Of a stretch of DNA of 64,000 bases, positions 44,083-53,633 are shown one piece after another. A program made the translations under genes and the position numbers. Position 1 is the first letter of the stretch, and each line of letters opens with the position of its first letter. The notes below the pieces were generated by a model. The model saw only the letters and a list, made by a program, of their open reading frames with translations. It was not told the origin of the DNA and did not search any database. The stretch is from Paludisphaera borealis (GTDB lineage: Bacteria > Planctomycetota > Planctomycetia > Isosphaerales > Isosphaeraceae): positions 4,774,001 through 4,838,000 of the forward strand of contig NZ_CP019082.1 of the NCBI RefSeq assembly GCF_001956985.1, read 5' to 3'.

Positions 44083-45186
44083 ATGCCGCCTCCGCGTCCC
44101 CCGTCGTCTCAGAGTCAACAGGGGCGGGGCCGGCACAGGCCGCCCGCGCTGCCGGGGCCGCGGCCGAATCGGTTCGCGAGGCCGACGCCGATGCCTGCGA
44201 TCAGCTTGATCGCGCCGGCGGCGGGTACGCATTTCGCCATCGACGGCAACGGCGACATGCCGGTCATCACGGCCGAGGCCCGGATCGTCGGCCTGCCCAC
44301 GAGCACGGCCGCGAGCATTCCCCTGACCTGGACGGTGCGGGTGCGGTTCACCGCATCGGTCTGCCCTCACGGCCCCGCGCGGAACATCAACCATCCCGAC
44401 ATCGTCCAGACGGCCGTCGGCAGCACGTTTCGGATCCCGTTCTCGGAAGTGCGCGGGGGGACGCTCTCGATCCGCGTTCGCGCGACGATCGCCGGGCGAC
44501 ACGTCGAGGCGCATTCGGCGAACCTCGATATCCGTGGAACCAACCCGACCTCCGCCGATCTCAACGCGGCCCTGCCGCACGTCACGCTCCGGAAGATCGC
44601 CCGGCAAGAATCGGGCGGCGGCCGGCAATTCGCCGCGGCCGCCGATGGCGGCGTCGGGAAGTGCCCGCTCTGGAGCGGTGACAACCTGGGAGGCGTCGGC
44701 ATCATGCAGATCACCGTCCCCAGGCCGACCGACGATCAGGTCTGGAACTGGCGGGCGAACGTCGCCGAGGGCGTCCGGATCTTCCAGCAGAAGGTCGCCG
44801 CCGCAAGGGGATATCCCGCTCAGGTGCGCCGGAGTCAGGGGTTTCAGACTCTGGTCGCCCAGTTCAACGCCGCGCACCACAAACATGGGCAGGCGGCGAT
44901 CCCCATCGATCTGCCCGACTTCACGACCGGCGACTTCGACACGAACCTTCAGCAGCTCGAACTCGATTCCATCAGGGGCTTCAACGGGTTCGGCGGACGA
45001 GACCGTTTCGGTCTTCATCTGCACGAGTTCCGCGTCGCGGTCGACGCCCACGGGCTTCTTCGCGTGAACCTGGACCCCGCCGGCACGCGAGGCACGGCGA
45101 TCTGGGAACGGGTTCCGGTCGCCGACCGCCCCCAGGGGTTTGGCGACCCCGACTACGTCAATCACGTCCTCGCGCGGACGATCTGA
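44083..45186 (+). CDS. lytic transglycosylase/lysozyme-like protein, candidate T6SS peptidoglycan effector
   Basis: 367 aa from ATG 44083 (GGCAGG upstream); the open frame back to 43849 is not used. A Pro/Arg-rich N-terminus (MPPPRPPSSQSQQGRGRHR) lacks a signal peptide, then a beta-rich region about 60-160, then a lysozyme-like catalytic core with Glu176 in KIARQESGGG, a GVGIMQIT motif at 205-211 (the SLT GLMQI element) and WNWRANVAEGVRIFQQK. Such domains cut glycan strands. Without an export signal and downstream of vgrG-PAAR, a T6SS cargo is a good guess. It is convergent with the methyltransferase gene (18 bp apart). No immunity-like partner is visible. Confidence 0.8.
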   Translation: MPPPRPPSSQSQQGRGRHRPPALPGPRPNRFARPTPMPAISLIAPAAGTHFAIDGNGDMPVITAEARIVGLPTSTAASIPLTWTVRVRFTASVCPHGPARNINHPDIVQTAVGSTFRIPFSEVRGGTLSIRVRATIAGRHVEAHSANLDIRGTNPTSADLNAALPHVTLRKIARQESGGGRQFAAAADGGVGKCPLWSGDNLGGVGIMQITVPRPTDDQVWNWRANVAEGVRIFQQKVAAARGYPAQVRRSQGFQTLVAQFNAAHHKHGQAAIPIDLPDFTTGDFDTNLQQLELDSIRGFNGFGGRDRFGLHLHEFRVAVDAHGLLRVNLDPAGTRGTAIWERVPVADRPQGFGDPDYVNHVLARTI

Positions 45187-45204
45187 CCTCGGCCTCCGAA
45201 GATC

Positions 45205-46785
45205 TCAGGCGATCAGGAGCGCCATCGCCGTGAGTCGCCGCAGGCTGACCTCGAACTCGGACTGGATCGCGCGGTCGATCGTGGCGTCGTCGCCGACAGG
45301 CTGCTCGTCGCCGTCGGAGATCGACAGCTCACCGGACGCCACGCGCGCCTTGATCGTCTCGACCACCTGCGAGCGGGTCCTCGTGCCGTCGAGCAGTCGC
45401 AGCACGATCCGATCGAAGGGCTCGGGCTCGACGGTGCGGCCCTGCAGATTCGTGAACCGTTCGCCCCGCTCGGCCTGAAGTCGGGCGAGAGGGCTGACCA
45501 CGGGCAGGTCGCCCGGCTCAACGGTGAAGCTAGGCGGGTGGACGTTCAGCGAAATCAGATCGACGGCGAACCCGCGAATCAGCGCGTCGCAGAGAAACCG
45601 ACGCGCCTGCTCGGGCTCCGGCAAATCGCCGTGGCGCGGTTTCAGGCGCGCCCAGACCCGGTCGAAGAGGACGTCGAACGGCAACAACCGCGGCCGCGCC
45701 CGGGACAATTCCACCAGGGCCGTTTTGAGCAGCGGATGGTTGGACGTCATCGTGGCGCCCTGGTCGCTCACCCGAAACGTCTCGGGACTGTCGGAGAGAA
45801 CGTCGGGATCGGTCGACTCAGGCATGATCAGGGTGCCGACGCACAGGGACGCGACGGCCGATGATGCGGGCGCCCCCTCGCGCTTGGCCCCTTCATGACA
45901 GAGATATGTCCGACGAAAGGTCCGGTTGGTGACGAAATCGACGTACTGCTCGCGCGCGACTTCATCCTTGCCCCATTGCTCGATCCGCTCGCGCGCTTCC
46001 TGGGGCAGGTGGGAGATCAGGCCGGGCGTCTTGGCTTCCGCGAGAAAATCGAGCCCCTTCGCCCTCGCGGCGCTCATGAACTGGTGAAAATAGAGGGGGT
46101 TGTTCGTTTCTTCCAGATGCTCATGATAGAGATAGGTGTCGTCGACGCCGCTCAGGAACTCCCCCTCCGCGCGGAGGATGGCCGAATAGGCCGTCGACTG
46201 ATCGGGAATCACCTCCACCAGATCGGTGAGGAAGGCGCGAGCCTCCTGGACCGAATCGCGCAGCTCGGTCGCGTTGCGGACGTGAAACGCCATCAGGTCG
46301 CGAGCCAGCCCCCGCGCGTGCCAGCCGGGATAGGTGTTATAGCTGACGTAGGCGATCCCCTCGGGCGCCAGGTTTGCGGAGAAGATCGCCAGGATCTTGT
46401 CGCGAACCGGCGCGGGAACCCAGGAGAAGACGCCGTGGCAGACGATGTAGTCGAAACGGCCCAGGCGGTCGTCGACATCGGCGATGCTCATGGTGCGGAG
46501 GTCGACGTTGCGCAAGCCGAGCTTCTCGACGACCGACCGTCCCACGCCGATCTGACGCGCCGAGAGGTCGATCCCGACGAACTGCGCGTCGGGAAACTTG
46601 ATCGCCATCGGGATCAGGTTGCCCCCCATCGCGCAGCCCAACTCCAGGACGCGGCAACGCTCCACCGCCGACGGCGAAAGCCCGTGCAGGGCCGCCACGG
46701 TGGCCATGTGGTCGGGATGTGTGTAGTAGAAGCAGTTGTCCGAATACGGGAGTTCGTCGTAGCTGCTCGAACCGTCATTGAGCAT
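45205..46785 (-). CDS. class I SAM methyltransferase with methyltransferase regulatory domain, last gene of the T6SS operon
   Basis: 526 aa. GGAGG lies six bases before the ATG. N-terminal Rossmann-fold MTase (about 45-160): motif I VLELGCAMGGNLIPMA, VGIDLSARQIGVG, YIVCHGVFSWV. A middle 'methyltransferase regulatory' region (SYNTYPGWHARGLARDLM, FLSGVDDTYLYHEHLE, EETNNPLYFHQFM) and a C-terminal region (PLARLQAERGERFTNLQGRTV) match the architecture of bacterial protein lysine methyltransferases of the rickettsial PKMT type. It starts 34 bp after short tssM on the same strand, so it is probably transcribed with the T6SS genes and may methylate a T6SS or envelope protein. The target is unknown. 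Confidence 0.85.
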   Translation of the reverse strand: MLNDGSSSYDELPYSDNCFYYTHPDHMATVAALHGLSPSAVERCRVLELGCAMGGNLIPMAIKFPDAQFVGIDLSARQIGVGRSVVEKLGLRNVDLRTMSIADVDDRLGRFDYIVCHGVFSWVPAPVRDKILAIFSANLAPEGIAYVSYNTYPGWHARGLARDLMAFHVRNATELRDSVQEARAFLTDLVEVIPDQSTAYSAILRAEGEFLSGVDDTYLYHEHLEETNNPLYFHQFMSAARAKGLDFLAEAKTPGLISHLPQEARERIEQWGKDEVAREQYVDFVTNRTFRRTYLCHEGAKREGAPASSAVASLCVGTLIMPESTDPDVLSDSPETFRVSDQGATMTSNHPLLKTALVELSRARPRLLPFDVLFDRVWARLKPRHGDLPEPEQARRFLCDALIRGFAVDLISLNVHPPSFTVEPGDLPVVSPLARLQAERGERFTNLQGRTVEPEPFDRIVLRLLDGTRTRSQVVETIKARVASGELSISDGDEQPVGDDATIDRAIQSEFEVSLRRLTAMALLIA

Positions 46786-46819
46786 GATCGCCCTCCTCGA
46801 CTGGACGCTCTGATCTTGA

Positions 46820-48325
46820 TCAACTCGCCGCTGCCGCTGTGCGTCGCCCGCGAATCCTCGGATACAGCAGGCCGCCCCCCCAGACCAATGCGAGCAACCC
46901 CAGGCCCGACCAGCCGAGCCAGCCCAGGCCGTTGGGCAAGCCCGGCGTGGGGGTGTTCAGTTTGGGCAAGACGCGAAACAGCCAGATCGGCAACGCGATC
47001 GCGGCGGCGGTGAGGCCGAGTGCAAGGGCCGCGAGCTTGTAGCGGCGGTCGAGCACGTCCGCCTCACTCGCCCAGGAAGTGAGCGGTGCGTCGCCGATCA
47101 TCTTGCTGCGAGCGCCGCGCACCAGCCCAGCGACGAACGCGTGATTTTCCGGCTCGGGGCCGATGGTGGCGAAATAGCACCCGCGAACCATCACGGGCTG
47201 GGATCGAGCGTGCGTCGAAAACGCGGTTTCGACCAGGGTGCAAAGGGCGGCGAGGTCGCGTCGCATCTCGGCGTTCATCTCGACGAGCTTGCTGTTGCCC
47301 TCGCTGGCCACGTAGTCCTGGACCATCAAGTTGAGCGACCAGCTCTGGAGCCACTGGGCGTACCACCGGAGGCCGCGCTCGGCGACGCCGTGATTGAAAC
47401 CCTGGAGCACCGGCGTCGAGAAGCCGCAACGGTTGTTGCGCAGACTCGCGGGCATCCGCGCGGCGAACTCGTTGAACCCCGAGCCCGATTCTTGCGAACA
47501 GAGGACGGCGATCACGGGACAGCGAACCTGGAGCTCGCTCTGGATCGTCTGGAGGTCGTTGCGCAACGGGCCGATCTGCTTGAGCGTTTCGGGCGCCGTC
47601 GCCTTCTCCTTCGGGAAGAGAACGGCGATCCCCCGCAGCGTCGGCTGCTCGGGGTTGAGGGCCGCGATCTTGCGGCAGAGGAATTCGAGACGCGCCGTTC
47701 CCTCTCCGTCTTGACGGCCCCAGGCCGAGGCCCCCGCGCAGCTCAGAAAGAGGCCGTCCGCCGAGGCGTAAGCGTGGATCGGCGCATCGGCCGCGGTCGG
47801 CGCCGCCACGAACAGGTTCATGGCCGACGCCTTGACCAGTCCGGCGGCCAGCGATTCATCGGTGGACATCAAGAGAAACAGGTTCTGGTTCGCGGCGTCG
47901 TAGTGCGCCTGACTGAGCCGGTTGAGGACTTCGTCCCACGCCGACTCAAGATCCGGAAACCGCGACGTCGAGGCGTCGTCTGAGCCGTCCCCGCCTCGGC
48001 GGTTCCAGTAGAGCGCGCCGACCAGATGGGGAACGGCGTAGAGCACGATCAGGCTGAGGACGAGCAGCCAGGGGCGCAGCCACCAGTAGAACTCGCCCGG
48101 AAGCTGCGGATCGAGGCTCAGGTCGTCAGGGTTGAAGAGAATGAAAAGCAGGTAAAGCAGTCCGATGGTGAGCAGGACCAGGATCCAGCGCACCGGATGT
48201 TTGGACCACATGAAGACCGCGCCGGCGGTAATCGCGGCGAGGCCCCCGAACACGATCATCATGACGTGGGTATTGAGATACGACCTGAGCAACTCCACGG
48301 CTCGCCCCGCTTGCTTCAAGAGCAC
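46820..48325 (-). CDS. short TssM/IcmF-like membrane protein
   Basis: 501 aa, start GTG at 48325. Two N-terminal membrane segments (MMIVFGGLAAITAGAVFMW, WILVLLTIGLLYLLFILF and WLLVLSLIVLYAVPHLVGAL), a cytoplasmic region resembling the IcmF/TssM N-terminal domain (NLFLLMSTDESLA, RLEFLCRKIAALNPEQPTLR, GIAVLFPKEKA) and two C-terminal segments (LAALALGLTAAAIALPIWLF, LGWSGLGLLALVWGGGLLYP). Full TssM is about 1100-1300 aa; the P-loop and the large periplasmic domain that contacts TssJ are absent. The start is 9 bp after the tssL stop, so coupled translation is likely. It may therefore assemble an alternative membrane complex. Confidence 0.75.
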   Translation of the reverse strand: MLLKQAGRAVELLRSYLNTHVMMIVFGGLAAITAGAVFMWSKHPVRWILVLLTIGLLYLLFILFNPDDLSLDPQLPGEFYWWLRPWLLVLSLIVLYAVPHLVGALYWNRRGGDGSDDASTSRFPDLESAWDEVLNRLSQAHYDAANQNLFLLMSTDESLAAGLVKASAMNLFVAAPTAADAPIHAYASADGLFLSCAGASAWGRQDGEGTARLEFLCRKIAALNPEQPTLRGIAVLFPKEKATAPETLKQIGPLRNDLQTIQSELQVRCPVIAVLCSQESGSGFNEFAARMPASLRNNRCGFSTPVLQGFNHGVAERGLRWYAQWLQSWSLNLMVQDYVASEGNSKLVEMNAEMRRDLAALCTLVETAFSTHARSQPVMVRGCYFATIGPEPENHAFVAGLVRGARSKMIGDAPLTSWASEADVLDRRYKLAALALGLTAAAIALPIWLFRVLPKLNTPTPGLPNGLGWLGWSGLGLLALVWGGGLLYPRIRGRRTAAAAS

Positions 48326-48334
48326 CGATCCGGA

Positions 48335-48982
48335 TCAGCCGGTCGGGTTGTAACTGTAATGCACCGCGAACAGGTAGGCGGCCAGCGTAAACAGCGCCGT
48401 GACCGCGAACAGGATGCTGGCGGCGACCAGGAGCGAGGGGCCTTTCAGCGGCCCAAACCCCGCCCCGGCACCATCCTCTTCGGGAAACGGCTTGGAAGCG
48501 ACCGAGCTGGATTCGCTGACCCGGCCGTAGACGCGTTCGACCCACGCGGTCAATTGTTCCGGGTCGTACACGCGCTCGCCCACGAAACCCAGGGTGACGC
48601 AGAATAAATAGACTTCGAGCGCGTCCATGTCGCCGTGCGCTTCGGCTTCGTCGGCGTGCTGGTAAAAGAGGTAGGCGCGGCCGCGACTGTTGAACATGAA
48701 CCACTCCAGGACGTGCTCTTCCGATCCCCAGCCGGAAGAACGTCCCCATTCGGAGTTGGTCAGCGCCTCGTCGATCCAGGCGACCAGGCCGAACCGAGCC
48801 CGGTCGAACGACCGTCCCAGCTCCGGATTCGCGACGGCGCGCCGGCCGGCCTCGTCGATCCAGCCGCGCGTCAGGTGCATGACCTCGTCGAGGGTCTTCG
48901 GCTCACCCCTGCTTAGACGGTTTTGAAGGTCGATGACCCGGTGGAAGATCGGCATCACCAGGTCTGCGAAGGCGTCTGTCAT
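48335..48982 (-). CDS. tssL: TssL/DotU, T6SS inner-membrane protein
   Basis: 215 aa from MTDAFADLVMPIF (AGGAACG upstream); the longer frame to 49036 adds a poor leader. DotU features: LVMPIFHRVIDLQNRL, a helical hook fold with WIDEALTNSEWG, FMFNSRGRAYLFYQHADE, EVYLFCVTLGFVGER, and a C-terminal membrane anchor (GPSLLVAASILFAVTALFTL). By family TssL pairs with TssM to dock the baseplate. The peptidoglycan-binding extension some TssL carry is absent. Gap of 61 bp to tssK upstream. Confidence 0.92.
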   Translation of the reverse strand: MTDAFADLVMPIFHRVIDLQNRLSRGEPKTLDEVMHLTRGWIDEAGRRAVANPELGRSFDRARFGLVAWIDEALTNSEWGRSSGWGSEEHVLEWFMFNSRGRAYLFYQHADEAEAHGDMDALEVYLFCVTLGFVGERVYDPEQLTAWVERVYGRVSESSSVASKPFPEEDGAGAGFGPLKGPSLLVAASILFAVTALFTLAAYLFAVHYSYNPTG

Positions 48983-49043
48983 CGGCGCCACGTTCCTTGC
49001 AATCGAGTCGAGGCGAAGGGGTGGGATTGGGCTCACGTCCGGT

Positions 49044-50444
49044 TCAACGGTTCTTGACGACGAACACGGCGAACTGAAGGTTCACCGAGCGCTGAGTGGT
49101 CGGGTTGGTCAGGGCGAGCATCTGGGCGCTCAAGAATTTGCCCCGTTCGAGTTTGAAGCGGAGCCCGAGCGTTCCCGTGCGAACGACGTCTTTCCAGAAT
49201 TCCGGGTGGCGGACGATCTCGAAATAGACGACGCCGCCGGGAAGCGCCGGGGGGATCCGGTTGAGCGGCTTCATGCTCAGTCCGGCATTGCCCGTCTTGA
49301 AGATGGTTTCCACCTGCTCGCCGCTGCCGAGCTTCCAATCGGTGGACCGCATCAGCATGTCGCATTCCGAGTCGTTCAGCTCGGTCGTCTCGACGCCGAG
49401 GTAGAGCTTGGACGTTTCGAGCGTCCAGTCCGGGTCGAGATGAACCTGGAACCGGGGCCCTTCGAGCTTGAAGTAGCGCTTGTCGAACGGAACCTGACCC
49501 AGCTCGCCGAGGAGGCGGCGGATTTCGGCGATCACCTTGGCGTAGATCGGGCCGATGTCGTCGTGGTCGTAGCTGGGAATCTTGATCGGACGTCGCGTCT
49601 CGCCGAAGATCGAGAGCTGGCCGAGCAGCCGGCAAAGCTCCTGGTACATCAGCATCGGGTGGAGGCCGCGCGTGAAGAGAATCGACTGCCAGACGGCGGA
49701 TGCAGTGTTCAGGACCGAGAGCTTGAGGATCCGCTCGGCGTCTCCCAGCACCTGGCTGTCGAAGGCGATCTTGCGACCGACGACCTGCGCGGCCTCCTGG
49801 TCGAGCCAGGCTTCGATCTGCCGGAACAGCGCCTGAACGTCGTCGTACAGCGAGGCCCAGGCGTCGACGCCGAGCACCGGGGGGACGTAGGCGCGATCGA
49901 CGCGGGGAGGGGCCTTGTCGCCCGCGGACCGCGAAATCTGGGCGAGCGGCAGGATCTCGTAACCCGGAGTAAGCTGGCTCTTGACGATCAGCCGGGCCTG
50001 GATGTTGCGGAAGTCGATTTCCTCTTCGTCGCCGCCGGTGTTCTCGTCCGGACACTCCATGCCGCCGACCAGGTACCGTGGAGACTGTTCCGTCGCCGCT
50101 CGCTGCGCGTTGGCCCGACTCGGCTGCCAGGACGGTATGGCCAGGTAGACCATGGTCTCGGCCTGCTGGCTCAGCACCGGCCTCAGCTCGAGCGGGTCGA
50201 GGGCTGCTTCCTCGGGGATCGAGAGCGTCGTGCCGTCCTTGAAGCGCGCCTGACACGAGGTGAGCCGGAGGGTGTAGTTGGCGATCGCGTCTTCATCGAA
50301 CCGGACGGAGCGAAGACCCCAGTCGTGGGGGTGCAGCCAGTCTTCCGATTCGCGGATTCGCTCCCGCGTATATCGGTCGGCCGCCTGAAAATGGTGGGGT
50401 TTGAGGAACATCCCCTCGAACCAGTGTACCGGCCGCTTGGGCAT
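49044..50444 (-). CDS. tssK: TssK, T6SS baseplate adaptor
   Basis: 466 aa. Typical start PVHWFEGMFLKPHHFQAADR, then WGLRSVRFDEDAIANYTLRL, QARFKDGTTLSIPE, LRPVLSQQAETMVYLAIP, and in the C-terminal half HVHLD-type VHLDPDWTL, FEIVRHPEFWKDV, LRFKLERGKFLSAQ and NLQFAVFVVKNR. TssK trimers link the TssFG wedge to the TssL/TssM membrane complex. The 192-bp gap to tssG contains no gene and could hold an internal promoter. Confidence 0.95.
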   Translation of the reverse strand: MPKRPVHWFEGMFLKPHHFQAADRYTRERIRESEDWLHPHDWGLRSVRFDEDAIANYTLRLTSCQARFKDGTTLSIPEEAALDPLELRPVLSQQAETMVYLAIPSWQPSRANAQRAATEQSPRYLVGGMECPDENTGGDEEEIDFRNIQARLIVKSQLTPGYEILPLAQISRSAGDKAPPRVDRAYVPPVLGVDAWASLYDDVQALFRQIEAWLDQEAAQVVGRKIAFDSQVLGDAERILKLSVLNTASAVWQSILFTRGLHPMLMYQELCRLLGQLSIFGETRRPIKIPSYDHDDIGPIYAKVIAEIRRLLGELGQVPFDKRYFKLEGPRFQVHLDPDWTLETSKLYLGVETTELNDSECDMLMRSTDWKLGSGEQVETIFKTGNAGLSMKPLNRIPPALPGGVVYFEIVRHPEFWKDVVRTGTLGLRFKLERGKFLSAQMLALTNPTTQRSVNLQFAVFVVKNR

Positions 50445-50636
50445 ACTTCGCTCTCCCGCCGCACCCTGCGAATCGTCCCGGCTCTGAATCCGTCGGCCGA
50501 CTGATCGCGGATCGCTTCGCGTGCTTCGTGTTAGAGGAATTTCACTCTAGCATGAGATTTTGGGTCAAACGAGAGGCGACTTCAAGTCGAGGATTCCGCC
50601 TGGGCTCGCGATCGGCGCGGCGTTCACGGTCGCTCG

Positions 50637-51695
50637 TCATCGACCGGGCTTGAAGATCGCGTCTCCCGCGTCGTACTCGAACTCGCGCCGCTTCAACCAC
50701 GACGTGCGGCCCAGTCGCGCGGCCGTCGGCCCCCGCGAGAGCTCGCACATCGGTACGTCCTCCTTCTTGAGGATCAGTTGAACGTCGAAATCCAGCTCCG
50801 ACCGGGTGTAGAACCGCACCAAGCTCATCAAGTGGTTCGACGCGGCGCCGTCGGGAAGGAACTCGCGGAACGCGGTGAATGTGAGCGGCCCCAGCCTCAG
50901 CCGGAACTTGCTCTGGACGTCCCAAACCTTGCGGCCGGCGACGGCGTCTCGGCCCAGCCGGTTGAACCCGCCGGTGCGGCCCATGCGCGACTGCTCCTCG
51001 GGGCGGAGGCGGAGCCACTGCCCCGTGAACGAGAGGACTTCGGCCGGGTGACCGAAACAGTCGGCGATCAGCCGTTCGAGCATGACGGCCGACCGGTGTT
51101 GCTGCGCGAAGACCCCCGTGTAGAACAGCAACGATTCGTCGTCGAAGCCCTGACGCTCGCGCAGCGATCCCAGGCCGAGGCCCAGCAGGTGAAACAGGCT
51201 GGCGGTGAATCGATCTTCGTCGTCGCCGCCGGGCCGCCGGTCGCGATCGAGGCTCTTCTCCCACTGCGTGGGGAGATGGTACTTCTCCCAGGCCCGGTAG
51301 AAGAGCGAGACGATGCGGTGGTGGAACAGGTTGAAGAAATCGACCGCGGGGCCGCGATTCTTGCCGCGCGGGCCGACGAGTTCCTCGGTGTAGACGGTCG
51401 GCAAGGCGCCGGAGGCCCCGAGGAGCCCGATGAACGAGGTGACCATCCGCGGCGGCGCGTCGTCGTTTTGCGCGTCGCGTTCCAGGGTGTCGATGGCGCT
51501 CGCGGGGAAGTTCATCGAGACGTGCTGAGCGAACCGGACGGTCTCTCGCGCGTACGGGCCGTCGAAGCCGACCGGCGCGCGCGCCTTCCCGATCCGTTCC
51601 AGGAGGCGGACGGCTTGAAAAAAGTCGAATCGAAACGGCTCTTCGAAGAGCCGTTCGATCAGAGCAACATCCGATCGCCGCTGCGAGGTGGCCAT
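50637..51695 (-). CDS. tssG: TssG, T6SS baseplate wedge
   Basis: 352 aa. Landmarks: EEPFRFDFFQAVRLLERI, PYARETVRFAQHVSMNFPAS, MVTSFIGLLGASGALPTVYTE, DFFNLFHHRIVSLFYRAWEK and, near the C-terminus, LGPLTFTAFREFLPDGA. It binds TssF to form the (TssF)2-TssG wedge. The start overlaps the end of tssF by 37 bp, indicating translational coupling. Confidence 0.95.
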   Translation of the reverse strand: MATSQRRSDVALIERLFEEPFRFDFFQAVRLLERIGKARAPVGFDGPYARETVRFAQHVSMNFPASAIDTLERDAQNDDAPPRMVTSFIGLLGASGALPTVYTEELVGPRGKNRGPAVDFFNLFHHRIVSLFYRAWEKYHLPTQWEKSLDRDRRPGGDDEDRFTASLFHLLGLGLGSLRERQGFDDESLLFYTGVFAQQHRSAVMLERLIADCFGHPAEVLSFTGQWLRLRPEEQSRMGRTGGFNRLGRDAVAGRKVWDVQSKFRLRLGPLTFTAFREFLPDGAASNHLMSLVRFYTRSELDFDVQLILKKEDVPMCELSRGPTAARLGRTSWLKRREFEYDAGDAIFKPGR

Positions 51696-53590
51696 CGCCA
51701 GGCTCCCTGCCTTTGCTTGCTGGTTGCGACGAGTTGCGTGAACGCGTTGATGCTGACGTACGCGCCGAGGAAACGATCGAGGACCGTCGCCATCAGGTAG
51801 GCCATCGCGCCGGGATACGCCTCCTCGTCGAAATGGACTTTGATTTCGAGGCCCAGCGACAGGGGCTTGCCCAGGAGCCGCAGCCTACGCGCCCGGGCGG
51901 TCGCTGGATCGCCCTCCGCGCCGCGATCGGGATGCGCGACCCGCGCGGCGATCCGAGCGTGCGAAACGTCGAGGACCCCCTGGATCATTTTACGAGTCGC
52001 CGTGGTGCCCGCGAAGTCGTAGAGCGTCAAGAGCTCACGGAGGGGCTCGGCGCCGACCGGTCCGCTCCCGGCGTCGGACTCGCCCCCCTCGGCCATGAGC
52101 GACAGGTGGTTGAGCCCCAATTGCGAGATCAGCCGCCATTGAGCCGAGCGGCCAGTCGGCGACCGCAACGGCGAGGTCGGTTTCATGAGCATTCGAGCGA
52201 GTCCCACCGCGGCCTCGGCCTCCGGCTCCAGGCAGCCTTGCTCGCCGCCGAACGGGAGCGACGTCGGCAAGTCGCGGTTGCTGCACGTCAGATAGGTCGT
52301 GATCTTCTCTACGGCCGGGCTGAGTGGATGGAAATTCGAGTCGGAGAACGAGAGCATCACCTCCGTCCCCCCGTCCTGAAGCGACGGCTGCCGAGTCGCG
52401 AACCAGTACGCCGTGCGCTCCGATAGCCGGGACGCGTGCCGCATCGCGTAGAAGGGCTCGAACTCGTAGGCCTCCTCCAGGTAGGAACCCGAGCTGACCA
52501 CCCGGTCCACCGAGAACACCTCGTAGTCCATGGGATGCTCGACGTCCGCCAGCACGCGGTACTCGGTCTGGAGGTGGGTCATCGGGATCGGCTCGGGAAC
52601 CCAGCGGAACAGGTTCACCGCGGGCGTGCAGCCGAGCCGGAAGTTGTCGGGACGAACGGTGACGTCGGATCGGGGAGGGCTGTCGAGCCAGAACCGGATC
52701 TCGATCGTCCCGTCAAGCTTCCCCGGCGGCAAGAACGATCGCTCGTCTTCCTCCGGCCCGTTCAGCAACAGGTCGAAGAAGAGGTACTTCTGCGGAAACG
52801 CGAAGAATTCCTGGAGCAGGCGATAGCCGGGAAACGCATGATCGGGATAGGGATACAGATGCTCGTCGCGCGCGAAGCCGACCGGCCTGACCGCCTCGCG
52901 CGGCAAGACGCGCTTGAAGGCGTCTTGATCGCCCGTCTTGCCCATCACCCAGATTTCGCAGAGCCGGCTGAACAGGCATTCGTAGAGGATCGACGGAATC
53001 GGCTCGTTCCCGTCCAGGAAGAACCGTATCGACCGAAGCCCCTTGAGCGATTCCCAGCCGCCGGGCGCGGTGCACTTGAGCGTAAGCTTGAGCAGGCCCA
53101 CTGCGGCCACCGGCTTGCCGGTCTGAACCACGCGGTCGGGCACCATGACCGCCGACTCGACCGACAGCGGCCAGAGCGTCACCGGGTAAGCCGTCTGGAA
53201 CTGGCAGCGCACTCCTCGACTGGCGACGACCGATTTGAGCGGCGTCCCGCGCGGGATCGGTTGGCCGGCGACCGTCTTGGTCGGGTCGTTCGAGCCTTCG
53301 AACTGGACGACCGTCATCGACGGCAACGGCCGCAAATAATGAGGGTAGACCACCGACAGCAAGGCGTTGGTGATCTCCGGATACTCGTCGTCGATCTTCT
53401 TGCGAATCCGCGCCGTGAGGAAGGCGAACGACTGCATCAGACGCTCGACGTGAGGATCTTCGCAACGCCCCGTGGAAAGCGCGAGCAGGCCCGCCACGTG
53501 AGGGTTGGCCTTGGCGAAATGGTCCCCCATGTCGCGGAGGAACACCAGCTCCCGGTTGTAATAGTCGAGGAATTCGTCGGTGACTCTCAC
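51659..53590 (-). CDS. tssF: TssF, T6SS baseplate wedge
   Basis: 643 aa, GTG start (GGAG upstream). Landmarks: LDYYNRELVFLRDMGDHFAK, NPHVAGLLALSTGRCEDPHV, ERLMQSFAFLTARIRKKI, EITNALLSVVYPHYLRPLPS, and in the second half YEFEPFYAMRHASR, WFATRQPSLQDGG, LGLEIKVHFDEEAYPGA. It is the major wedge component that the sheath and tube build on. It overlaps tssG and lies 43 bp after tssE. Confidence 0.95.
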   Translation of the reverse strand: MRVTDEFLDYYNRELVFLRDMGDHFAKANPHVAGLLALSTGRCEDPHVERLMQSFAFLTARIRKKIDDEYPEITNALLSVVYPHYLRPLPSMTVVQFEGSNDPTKTVAGQPIPRGTPLKSVVASRGVRCQFQTAYPVTLWPLSVESAVMVPDRVVQTGKPVAAVGLLKLTLKCTAPGGWESLKGLRSIRFFLDGNEPIPSILYECLFSRLCEIWVMGKTGDQDAFKRVLPREAVRPVGFARDEHLYPYPDHAFPGYRLLQEFFAFPQKYLFFDLLLNGPEEDERSFLPPGKLDGTIEIRFWLDSPPRSDVTVRPDNFRLGCTPAVNLFRWVPEPIPMTHLQTEYRVLADVEHPMDYEVFSVDRVVSSGSYLEEAYEFEPFYAMRHASRLSERTAYWFATRQPSLQDGGTEVMLSFSDSNFHPLSPAVEKITTYLTCSNRDLPTSLPFGGEQGCLEPEAEAAVGLARMLMKPTSPLRSPTGRSAQWRLISQLGLNHLSLMAEGGESDAGSGPVGAEPLRELLTLYDFAGTTATRKMIQGVLDVSHARIAARVAHPDRGAEGDPATARARRLRLLGKPLSLGLEIKVHFDEEAYPGAMAYLMATVLDRFLGAYVSINAFTQLVATSKQRQGAWRWPPRSGDRMLL

Positions 53591-53633
53591 GTCCGGCTCC
53601 GATCGGCGCGCGACGGCGACCCGCCTCGCGCGG

